Shown here: positions 1 to 10,016 of the stretch, piece by piece | Numbering within the stretch: the stretch's first letter is position 1 | Layout: every line of letters starts with the position of its first letter | Source of the DNA: Plecoglossus altivelis | Lineage: Eukaryota > Chordata > Actinopteri > Osmeriformes > Plecoglossidae | Reading direction: 5' to 3' | Assembly (NCBI GenBank): GCA_036571765.1 | Contig: BROE01000020.1 | Location: 12,657,276-12,721,275 of the forward strand | Length of the DNA: 64,000 nt | The notes under the pieces: generated by a model | The model's database searches: none | The model's input: the letters and a program-made list of their open reading frames with translations, nothing else | Told to the model about the DNA's origin: nothing | Program-made: the position numbers and the translations under genes

Positions 1-66
1 TATACACATATATATATACACATATATATATACACATATATATATACACATATATATATACACATA
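1..66. repeat. AT-rich simple/tandem repeat (ACACA + TA runs)
   Basis: The motif ACACA alternates with TA runs with a period of about 14 bp, about five copies, continuing past the window's left edge. It is a plain satellite-type repeat. Confidence 0.95.
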
Positions 67-84
67 TGAGGATTGGATCATAGA

Positions 85-540
85 GCACTGGAGTAAGGTC
101 ATTTCTGATAAGTCCAATTTGTAATTTCTAATGGTTAGACGAAGATTTTAAGCAAGCCTAACACCCACTGGAGAGGATTGGTATGTATCCGGGGGTCCAA
201 CATGATCTTCTGTAAGGCAGGAATCTTCACAGTCATCTTTGTCAAGGACCATGTGATGCTGGAAGAATGTGGTTCCTTCTGTTCTGACAACATTCCCCAA
301 CTCTTGAGAATGGTTTTTGTTGTTTTTTTCTCAGCATGTCAGTGTTCTATGCCACCCTGCCTGGTCAATCAAGGTGTGAATGGAGGAACCACCGGATCAA
401 TATCTTGTCAGTCAGTTCTATTTCCAAATGTGACCTTTTTTGAAAACCTCTGGAATGTAATCAAGAGAAGGTGTGTGGTCACAGGCCATCAAACTTAGCC
501 AAGTTCTTCGAATTTTAGCGTAGATGAGCCTAATGAAAGC
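85..540 (+). mobile_element. Decayed Tc1/mariner-like transposase remnant
   Basis: Read in shifting frames, the plus strand shows the hallmarks of a Tc1/mariner DDE transposase. Near 90-130 there is a W-S-K-V-x-S-D-K-S stretch resembling the W-x-K-V-x-x-S-D-E-S box around the catalytic Asp. At 442-471 there is E-N-L-W-N-V-I-K-R-R, the family's C-terminal E-N-L-W box holding the third acidic residue. Stops and frameshifts in between mean it cannot make a transposase. An open frame at 178-498 is only a chance survivor of this decay. No terminal inverted repeats were confirmed. It lies in what should be a sarnp intron. Confidence 0.6.
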
Positions 541-3057
541 TGGGATTGATAATCAGGTTTATTCCACAGAATATTGATTATTGAACTCATAGGTTTTTAA
601 AAATACAATCACGTTGCTGAAAATTACCATAAGCTTGTTTTCATTACATACCTGGAAATGAATTTTTTATGGCCAATTCATTTTTCTGAAGGTCAATATT
701 TTTACTTGGAATTTGTGAGGAATGTTGTCTCCAAAAAAACGCTAAACGAAACCCCCTTTTCTTTTTCTTTTTTTCCTCAAACATAATGTCTAAATAGTAA
801 TACCAGATTAACTGCTAATTTTGCAGTAGTCTCCCTAAATCCCTTTCCGAGCTGTGTTTAGGATGCATGAGCCACCTGGAGCCCCTGTTATCCCAGTGGA
901 TCTAGCTCACAAAAAGCTTCCTTGCTTTGCCATCTTACAGTTCCAATTACACCATAGAGGCACTCACTGTCACTGTTGCGCTGTCACCAACACCAACTAA
1001 ATCATTCTTCTCTTCCTCCTGCTACAGCTTGAATTAAAGAGGGAGTGATGACGGTGCCCTCTTAATGTGATAGCTGATCACTATGCTGTGCCCCCCTCTG
1101 GCTGCAGCTCACAAAAGACAATTAGAAAACCCTTTTGGCATTGCCCCATCATGCATACTTTAATCTGAATTGAAGGAAACCAATGAGCCAAATTAATTTC
1201 TGTCCTGAGAATGAATGAATGAGTGAATGACTGAATCCTCAGCTCAGGTCATTTATCATTCACCACAAGGCATTTTTTTACTCACTTGAAGGACCATCAT
1301 TTACGTGTGAATTTTGAAGGAGGTTTGACTGACGCTTTTTTTGTCCATTTATATCCAAAATGATAATAGCAATTGGCCCCACGCACACTCACCCCCCCCC
1401 CCCCCCCCCCCCCCCCCTCACTTGACACACACATGCAGTAAAAGAGGTCTACAGAGGACCATCTGTCCTCTGACCATACAGATCTGCAAATACAATGAAG
1501 GCTTTTTGACATGTCACATGATAAGATGTTCCTCAAAATATCTCATGTCAGTTCCAATCTCTCACAAAGGGACCCTCAAGTATTTAAATTTTCCTTTTAA
1601 TCCATTAGGGGTAGAAAAAGTCACAGAATTGATGCAACTTCTGCTCCATAATAACAAGATTTTGGTCTCTAAAGCTTTGAGAGATTGAATTGGTCATGTC
1701 ATATCTGACATGTCCCTTCTTAAGGAAAGTTATAATTATGGATTACGTTGGTTATCTGAATAATTGGAACATGCTGTTCTTGTATGGATTTTTGAATAGA
1801 CAGTTGGTGAGAGACAGAGGGAGTTCGAAGGGAAGGAAGGCTAGAGAGGCCTGCGAGATGAACTCCACTGAGCTCACTCCGTGAGGCCCAGGAATGGCTG
1901 AATATTGTTCTAGGGGTGGGGATGGAAAGGGGGGCACAATGAAACCCAACTGCAGCCAGAGAAATGAACTTGATGATCCCTGGGGGGGGGGATGGTGATT
2001 GCCATTCCCGTCTCTTGACAGTCAAAATTAGATTGGCAAGCACTATGTCAACACTGGCTTCAGCTTAAGGCATGACAGAGGCAGGGGGAGGGCCAACCTC
2101 CTGTGGTTTTTGGAGAGTTTGCCATGTGAACTATGGAGACCCCACAGTGCCTTTCACTGACTGTGTAGGCCTCAAAGAAATCTGGATTTTCATAGGCTAT
2201 CACTGTAAACAACCACTATTACTCTCAAGCATTATATTTTGTGTATTAATGAATCTGAAGACCGAATTGTGAAGCTCTGTCAGTTGTGAATGGTTGCATT
2301 TCTTGTATGTGTTGTTTTGAGGTTTATTTACCATTCATCACATCTTGCTTCATTTAACCATATCAGCAAGCACATTATTCCAGCATATTAAATCTTGACT
2401 CAGAAAACAATCATCTTTTGGTAATGTCTGTGTTGATGGATGGGCAATTCATTTCTATGGGATATGAATACCTAATAGGAGGGCAACTTAGAGCAATTCA
2501 TATGAAAGCCAAAATGTCTCTTTTTAAGGCCTGTTCAACATCCATAACATTGATCTGATGTTGCAAATAATAAAAACAACATCATGCAATGTTAAGGATA
2601 GTATGGGTGATCATTTGTAAACATTTAGCAGTCTTGAACTGCACTGCTGAATGACTGATGACAGGTGCAGGTGAGAGGTGTCTCAACTCCAACCAACTCT
2701 GCAGGTTGGTTCTGGGACTGATGGGGACTAGGATTGAACATAACTCTGTTTGTGTTGTTGAAGGTTTAACCAGTGACCTGGAATATTCCAGTTTGTTCTT
2801 GTTGGCAATCTCTTGCCAGAACCCAGTGTGTGTGGAAAGCTCACTGTGTCCCTGTATAACCTTAAAATTCTTTGCCAAGCTATTAGATGGGCAACAAGAT
2901 GATTAGAAATGCATTTTCTGATTGGTTTCCGATCAGACTGTGGTACAAACTGGATGTTTGAATTGAGAACGCTGCATTATTTACGTTAGTTTGTTTTTCT
3001 GCAGGAAGTTGTAGCAGTCATTTCTGTGGTTAAATAAAAATGTCTACTGTATTGCAG
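541..3057. other. Probable sarnp intron, no exon recognised
   Basis: No coding exon of sarnp or any other gene was recognised here. It contains a run of 26 C at 1392-1417, a G run near 1981-1990 and unremarkable unique-looking sequence. The remaining 5' exons of sarnp are expected to the left of the window; a short one could have been missed. Confidence 0.5.
1392..1417. repeat. Homopolymer C run (26 nt)
   Basis: Uninterrupted run of C on the plus strand followed by a CA-rich flank. Length is likely to vary between individuals and to be hard to sequence. Confidence 0.95.
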
Positions 3058-3144
3058 GTTGAAGAAGATGAGAAGTTGAAAAAGCGGAAGGAGAGATTTG
3101 GGATTTTGACCAGCGCTGCATCGGCAGGAGCTGAGGATACTGAG
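3058..3144 (+). CDS. sarnp: sarnp penultimate coding exon
   Basis: 87 nt, 29 codons, preceded by attgcag and followed by gtactc. It encodes the VEEDEKLKKRKERFG motif and an Ala/Ser/Thr-rich linker ending in E-D-T-E. Confidence 0.9.
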
Positions 3145-3485
3145 GTACTCAAGGTTTTGTTTTTATGTTCTTCGTCTGTGACTGTTGGTCTGTTGTTGCC
3201 AAAAGAGATGTCCAACTGACTTGCAAGTGATCAGACACTGCTGAGAGGCATTCAAAATAAATGAACGGAATGTTCAGATGTGCCTGACTAGTGGGGGTAG
3301 GCATGGTATTGCAATCTTTTGAAAGTGACGGATCGGATTGTTTTATTTGTGAGACCATAGAGAAAAGAAGTACTTGTTTTAACACACAGGTGTAATGGTG
3401 GACCAGGTCACCTGACTTGAATGTTGGCTGTTTCTCATTTCAGGCAAAGAAACGGAAACGAGCCGAAAGATTTGGAAATGTTTGA
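3058..3485 (+). CDS. sarnp: SAP domain-containing ribonucleoprotein (Sarnp/CIP29), C-terminal two exons (5' part outside window)
   Basis: Sarnp (CIP29, yeast Tho1 relative) is a nuclear RNA-binding protein that works with the TREX complex and UAP56/DDX39B in mRNA export. Two exons, join(3058..3144, 3444..3485), encode the last 42 residues and the stop. They carry the family's repeated basic signature: E-K-L-K-K-R-K-E-R-F-G in the first and K-K-R-K-R-A-E-R-F-G just before the stop in the second. Both are LKKRxERFG-type motifs that in this family contact the helicase. The junction is in phase 0 with GT and AG at its ends. The N-terminal SAP domain and the earlier motif copies are not in the window. 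It converges on gdf11, as GDF11 and SARNP are adjacent in human (from memory). Confidence 0.9.
3444..3485 (+). CDS. sarnp: sarnp last coding exon
   Basis: 42 nt, 13 codons and a TGA stop, preceded by the acceptor ctcatttcag. It encodes the terminal A-K-K-R-K-R-A-E-R-F-G-N-V; the human protein ends in the same motif. Confidence 0.9.
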   Translation, partial: AKKRKRAERFGNV

Positions 3486-4672
3486 TCTAGAAACCTTCTG
3501 CCATTTTTGACTTTTTTGTTTTTGTTTTTTTTAACGATATTACAGTAGTAGTATTTTATTACTTCCTTTTTGTGTTTTTTCGCTTTGTTTTTGTGATCCT
3601 GTCTTCAGTATTTCCAAACCCATATCCAGACCTGCACAGTTGTGTAACCCTGTGGTTCCTTATCATAAGGAGCATATTCAAGCAGCTGTGTTTATACATG
3701 CTAATTTGGAGTAATCAGGGTTGTTTCCATAGAATACTGAAGAAGGGACAAAAAGTGTTTGTCACGTCAGGGTTTTTTTTATTGAGCAAATGACTAGCCC
3801 TCCTATTATTTACAAAACCCAAATGTTTTCTAAATAAATCTTTCAGGTCATGTGTCCTGATTTATGTAATTAAGTTGCATTCCTTTTTGATATACATTTA
3901 TGGAAGTTTCACTTTAAGAATGTAGGTAAGGTGTTTGCATGAACATGTTTAGAGGAGTCAGTCTGTCTTTGGTTTTGGACAGATGGAAAGGTTCATCTCA
4001 AGGTGGAACGATTGAAGGAAAAACTCCATTTTCAACATGTTGACAATTGCTTGTCTTCAAAAACATTTTCATTAAATCCAGATGTAATGAGGTTTTACTT
4101 GTGTGCAACCTTTATATTTTCCTACCTATTAACAGCCAGTTAAATGATGCAGAGTGGGGTTTATGACATAAACCAGGGGAAGGTTTGTTATTAACTAAAA
4201 CTGAATAGCCTCTGTATATATCAGTCCTTGGCTTAATTGCCTCTTGGGTATGAGTGGCCATGTGGTTTGGGGGCAACAGAACATTCTAGCGTTGATTTGT
4301 CACCCATTAGATAAAGACTGGGCAAAGACTGGTAGTGTCTGTCCATACTTTTATTTGAACCAGGTATTACAATATTGCATGAGGTAATCAAAAAATTTGC
4401 GTCCATGGAAGAACCCTCAAATTCACACCATTTTCATATACAATACATGAGAGAAACGGGCAATAATAATTCATTTGTACCCCACCCCATGCTCTTCATT
4501 ACATCTCAGGTTGTGCCACTGAAAGTCTGCCTTAAAGTTATTTGGTAAAGAGTTTAATGTCTTAGATATACCAAACCCCCCCCCACACACACACAACTTT
4601 GTATGTTTTTTTCATGTGTTTTGTAGCACATTTTTAAATAGTGTCTGTGTTTAAATATCCCTTGTAAATAAA
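3486..4672 (+). other. sarnp: Candidate sarnp 3' UTR
   Basis: T-rich non-coding DNA after the sarnp stop. AATAAA hexamers on the plus strand at 3833-3838 and 4667-4672 are the two plausible polyadenylation signals, giving a short or a long 3' UTR. A (C)n(AC)n run lies at 4576-4595. Confidence 0.5.
3833..3838 (+). terminator. sarnp: Candidate poly(A) signal, sarnp
   Basis: AATAAA 348 nt after the sarnp stop, the first such hexamer on the plus strand after the gene. Confidence 0.5.
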
Positions 4673-5590
4673 GCATAAATGTCCTCTTTCATCCTCAAGT
4701 CAAGAGCAAGTGTGATATTTTTCCTCAACAGCAACCCCCTCTGAACATTGACCTGTCATTGAGTGGAACAAGAAGGTGTTACTGATTACTGCATCCAGCA
4801 ATCAAGGCTATTGAGTGCTGCTCCCAATTCACCCTCTCTGGACCTTTCTTCACTTTATGACTATTGCTGCAATCATAAACCTCCTAACCTCCAGTCTGTT
4901 TTCTTGGGGGTTTGTGACATTTTATCTTTTGTCTAATTTCAAGAGTTTTATAAACTTTCTCCCCCCCAAAACAGTAAGGTTCTATAAGAAGTAAATATCC
5001 CAGTTAGGAGACACATGAAATAACTATTTTCTCCAGCGTTGATGAGAAATTTGCATCAGTAATCAATTGGAGCTTATGCATTTGAAGTGATGCACAATGA
5101 CACAGACTGGTAACGAGCGGGAGAAGGACTGTAAGTGTGTCAAGAGCAGTGTGAATGTTTAATGCAGAGTGAGGTTTTTGTATAGCGTGTCGTAAGGTTT
5201 ATGTCATTTCTTGCGTCACTGATCGCTGCCCTGTGCTGGGTGGTCTGTTGCATTTGCATTAGTAAAGAGCTCTGTCCTCTCATTTGTTTCCCGTTGATTC
5301 CCCAAATTAGGTTGTTGAGAGGCCCTCCTATCAGGTGGCATATTAATTGGGTCATGCTGCATCCCATATGAAATTCAAACAATGGCCGTCCAACACAAAA
5401 CCTTTCTCTTCTGGCCAGTTTCTCTCCACCAATTAGCCTCACAGTGAATCTACTTCCTGTTCCCCTGCTGCCACCAGCCTCCTGAATTACTACATTTATA
5501 GGACTGAACTGTCAAATGGAGTACTGACGTCAAAATGCATGAAAAGAATGACAAGAACTGCACCGTGACTTTCATAAGCTAAATAAATGA
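4673..5590. other. Intergenic spacer between converging sarnp and gdf11
   Basis: No gene seen. The part from about 5040 to 5530 is less repetitive than its surroundings and holds homeodomain-type cores (ATTAATTGGG, CCAATTAGCC), so it might be conserved regulatory DNA, but this is a guess from composition. Confidence 0.4.
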
Positions 5591-5596
5591 TTTATT
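5591..5596 (-). terminator. gdf11: Candidate distal poly(A) signal, gdf11
   Basis: TTTATT on the plus strand, AATAAA on the minus strand, about 4 kb beyond the gdf11 stop. Nearer candidates on the same strand are at 7201-7206 and 8125-8130. Which one is used cannot be told from sequence. Confidence 0.35.
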
Positions 5597-7439
5597 GTAC
5601 AAAAGAAAAAGACAAACAGCAAAAAAGAGATAAAATAACAATTGAACAGTTACTCATATATGCACAACCATCAAACTACAAAGTTGGGGTGAATTGTATC
5701 TACACAACATGAACAGAGGAAAGGGGGGGGGGAGAACCAGTAGAAGCGGAGAACCTGTCCAAAACATCATAAAATGTCAACATTTGGGTAGTTATTTACA
5801 TAGAGATTTCTTTCTCTCATATATTTATATGAAAACACTCTCACACATACCAGTATACATACACAAAAATTCAAGATGCAACTTTTATCCATAGCATTAA
5901 CAATAGTTAAGCCATAGTTCGGGGCACAGCTATGTTACTTCTGTCAACACTTTTAGCTGTTCGCTTCAGTCACTCTTTTGAACGCTGTCAATTACTCAAT
6001 CTGAACCTGAGAGCAATAGGACCCTGTGGCTTTCATCTACGTTTTTGGGTTATCTTCTGGGTTACATTTTTGCGCAGGTTAACTTATGACAAAACCTAAA
6101 CGTCAAATTTAAAAGCAAGGTTTCAGAACGCTAAAGTGAGGTAGACATACTTTAAAATGCATTGTGTTTTATCTTAATAAATAGAGACAATTGACCAGTT
6201 GAATTGTTTCCAACCACTGCCCATACCACATTTTTCTTCCTACGAAATATTCTAGCATATTCTTGCAATTACAAAAGTTACAGCACACAACATGTCATCC
6301 TCTACTTTGGCTAACGATCCCTGGATTCTCTTCCCATTTAATTATGGGCACTTTCACTCAAAACCCACAGAAAGGCAAAACATGTCTGTGTAACACAGTC
6401 AACATAAATCGTTCAAATTCAAAAGGACAAAGTCTCTGAGTTGATAACAGATTGATTGAAGTTGACGGGAGGGCCATTTCCAGTTAAAGCGTTCTATGTT
6501 CATTGATCCAGACACTTGTTACACACATGACGTATCACCCATGATAGGTGAGAAGGCCTTTAAGCCGCTGGTATGTCCAGTTTCCCAGGATGCAGAGAAG
6601 AGGAGTGTGAGTATTATGGACAGGCCCCCGCTTCAGACGACAAGGAAGCCAGGAAAGTGTGATGGTAACAAAAGAAGTGATACCCTCTCTAGTTTATCCA
6701 TATGGTGTATCGGCTTGGATAGTTCTAGTTCCTACATTGAACAAGCTCTCTTGTGCTTGACAAGTTATGACACAAACAACAACACAACTCCTCTCGCCAT
6801 GAACGTCCCATAGTGCAAAATTTATTGTTGGTAAGGTAGAGTGCCCAGAAAGGATTTTTTGTACCCCTTTTTAATATATACATATATCATTTATATATAA
6901 TGTCAGAAGGCTCTTCCTTTATCCAACAGCATAGTGCTTACGTTTACAACAAAGGGATATCTTCGCTTTGACATCCAGGTGACAAAACAGACTTCAAGCT
7001 TCCTAATCTACACTCTATGTTCAAGCACTTCCAATATTTACTGCATCTTCCCGACACAGTTGAGGTGGGGTTGGGGATTTGGGAATATGGGAAAATTCAA
7101 AAATCTAAATATATATGTTCTCTATTCTAGAAATGGCATTTCAGCTGTATTATTCTTTTGCACAAAAGGTGGTGTTTTATATGATCCATAAACATGCTTT
7201 CTTTATTTATCATGTGTAAGAAGTCATCCAGTCAGACTTTTGAATCTTCTTCCACAATGTTTTTCCACAACCATCATAGCGTTCATTCATTCTACCATCT
7301 TAGCGGAAAACATCTGGTTCTCTGCTCATGGGGGTTTCTTGCATGAGTGAACATTGGGGGCAAGAGGGAATAGTATTATGATAAATGACCAGTAAATCTG
7401 CTGACGGTAGAAATTAAGGATACCTACAGTATGGGCACT

Positions 7440-7800
7440 TAACCATGGCCTGGCATCACCAGACCAATTCATAATTGCGTAGGCTATTCATCTAAAACCT
7501 ATCAGGTCCTTTTGGATCTCCAAGGGGCATATCAATTGGCTCAGACCAATATGCTTCTGGATGGAATTGGAAAGAAACAACCAATCAGAGCAACAATATG
7601 TAATCTTGGTTGTTCAGTAAAGGGCCTCAGCTGCACTGACTGTACAGCGCTCTTTACGGTTGTTGTATTAAACCCGCCCCATCTCAAATAAACGGGTTGT
7701 GATTGGCCCTGGCACTTTCCATGCCAGAGAGTAAAAAGCTTGCTGATTTGTATGGTTCCCAGGCTAATTGGCACTGCAAAGCTAGCGGTGTCCAATGGAG
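7440..7800. repeat. Possible non-autonomous mobile element
   Basis: The block looks unlike its flanks: higher GC, several CCAAT/ATTGG boxes, and a segment (AAACCCGCCCCATCTCAAAT near 7671) of a kind I associate with dispersed fish repeats. Its ends are roughly inverted: GCCTGGCATCACCAGAC near 7448 against the reverse complement of GTATGGTTCCCAGGC near 7750. Family not identified. Confidence 0.3.
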
Positions 7801-8953
7801 GAGGGACTGCCTTAATAGTAGAAATATAGGGTTATTTATCTGTTGAAGAAACTTCTTTATTCCTCAGAATTAAAAACTGCCGTAAACATTAAAGGTCAAC
7901 TGCCACAGTATAATAACAAGCCTATGAAGATACACAATAGTATTCTCAAAACGGTTTTTGCTCTTGAATCTTATTACCACGCTTCATGGTGGAAAATGGT
8001 AATAAAGGCAGCAGAAACTGTTTTTTTTACGGTTCCATAATCTATTCTGAAAAGTCTACTTGTATCTGTATGTGATCATTTAAAGTGTAATGAAAGGTTG
8101 TTAAATCATGTTAAACTGTCAACTTTTATTTACGATTAAAACCTTTTAATGAAATGTGACTACAGTCAATCATATTAGTGAGGATTAAAATGGGTATAAA
8201 GTTGCTCTGAGCATGTCAGTGGATCTTTAACGACCACCTGAACTGCTGGTGTTCTCTGGTGCTCACTTTGAACTCGCAAACTATGACGAGATCATATTTT
8301 CCATTTGGCAATGTTTTTGTTATGAACGGGTTATTGGGAAGACTACAGTCACACAGCAGTTTTTTTTTACAGTTCGTGTAAGCTATGGTTTAACTGACCC
8401 GTAGCCCAGTTCCGCACTTTTGCACGAAAGAATGCATCCACTTTTCATTTCAGCAGTTTTTGGGAAAGGGCTTGGGGTGTCTTAATAACTTTCTATCTGT
8501 TATAGTGATCAAATAGTGTTGACCTTGAAGTTCGGCCAAAATAATAATTCTAGAACTTCGAAATCCTTAGAGTGCTACGTAGAGTTTTTGTCTAACATTT
8601 TAGTCCACAAATCCATAATGATGTCATTTGTGCAATTATATATTGCTAATGCAGTAAAATGGGAAAAATAAATGTATCAGCAAATCCTTTCCTGTTCACT
8701 TGCAAAGGTTATGAGAAAACCTCTTTGTGTTATTTTCTTTTTGTGTTTTACAAGATCATGAGTAAAAGGAGGTCAAAGTAGCTGTGAAAGGGTTCTTGGA
8801 TGCTCAAGAATTTCCCACTGGAGTGCTAGTTCAATCTACAGAGACTGCATAACTTGGTTTTGGATCTCCTCAACCCAATGCTTAAAACTGCCAGTATCTG
8901 CTAAGTTTTGGACTTTGTTTAGCTACAAAAGTATCTGTCTTTATGTAGGGAAG

Positions 8954-8970
8954 TTTTTTTTTTTTTTTTT
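8954..8970. repeat. Poly-T run
   Basis: 17 T on the plus strand, 17 A on the minus (gdf11) strand; no adjoining retroelement body was recognised. Confidence 0.9.
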
Positions 8971-9635
8971 GCGAAAATGTGAAACTATCGATATTTTGTT
9001 CAATGATGCATCATAATATCCAGATGCTTCATTTGCCCCATCTCCATTGGCACTACTTACAAACATATCGGCTGTGGATCAAATCCCATCAATAAGAGTA
9101 TAAAATGAATAAAGCATTTAAAAAAGATACATTTTTTGAATCCCTCACCTCAGGACTGAATAAAATTTGCTTCAAAATAAAATATAAAAAACAATATACT
9201 ATAAATGCTTAGGAGCATGTCACCCACTGCCCAGATCCACTATCCAGGGCATCCAATGCCATTGTTTCAAAAAACCTGATAAACATTCTCTTTAGAACCT
9301 TTTTGAAGAAAGACAACCACAAAACCAACAAACACCTAGAATATAGTTTTGTCTTATTTAGAAGTTTTCTCAAGCTGCCCACAGACACGCCCCCTTGATT
9401 TTTTTTTCAATATGTTCTACCACTCAGCCTCAGTCTTATCTTAATTTCATATTATGCCTTTTGTACATTTTGACTAGAATGAATAACTGACAGGATGGAG
9501 GTCCAGTGGGATTGTTTGTGGTGGAGTGAGAGAGGGGGCTAATAGAGTCTGGTGCCAGGGGAGAGCTCCGTCAGGGTTTTGAGTGGTATGATGCAGAGTT
9601 GGGTGTGCACAAGTACGCAGGACTCTCTCTACAGC

Positions 9636-10016
9636 CTAAGAACAACCACATCTGTCCACAACCATACCGGGGATCTTTCCATGGATGATCTGTTGCTTAT
9701 CGTTGAAGTAGAGCATGTTGATGGGGGACATCTTGGTGGGGGTGCAGCAGGGCCCTGCTGAGCCTCGGGGGTTTGCATGTTGCACTAAATGGGTGTGCGG
9801 GTACTTCTGCATAAACATGTACTCGCATTGGCCTGAACAGTAGTTGGCCTTGTAGCGCTTGGGAGCTATGATCCAGTCCCAGCCAAAGGCCTCAAAGTCC
9901 ACGGTCAGAGGGTAGCGGCAGCAGCGGGACTCGGTTGAGTGTTCGTCACAGTCCAGGCCCAGATTTCGCCGAGACCGTTTGGTCGTCTCAAGAACCTTCA
10001 CTTCCAGGAACGGCTG
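9636..10016 (-). CDS. gdf11: gdf11 exon 3 (processing site and mature ligand)
   Basis: 381 nt, residues 264-389 plus TAG. Acceptor is gactctag followed by CAG, a tandem NAGNAG. It holds the R-S-R-R cleavage site and the whole mature cystine-knot domain. Two residues differ from the human mature sequence as I recall it: His343 where human has Gln, and His375 where human GDF11 and MSTN both have Tyr. Confidence 0.96.
   Translation of the reverse strand, partial: QPFLEVKVLETTKRSRRNLGLDCDEHSTESRCCRYPLTVDFEAFGWDWIIAPKRYKANYCSGQCEYMFMQKYPHTHLVQHANPRGSAGPCCTPTKMSPINMLYFNDKQQIIHGKIPGMVVDRCGCS

Larger units (their letters stand above)
5597..9635 (-). other. gdf11: Probable long gdf11 3' UTR / downstream flank
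   Basis: About 4 kb of AT-rich DNA without a supported coding exon on either strand. If the distal signal at 5591 is used this is all 3' UTR. It holds a poly-T run at 8954-8970 and a repeat-like block at about 7440-7800. Confidence 0.4.

Noticed and set aside
9552..9761. Plus-strand open frame opposite gdf11 exon 3
   Set aside because: Antisense shadow of the conserved mature Gdf11 coding sequence.
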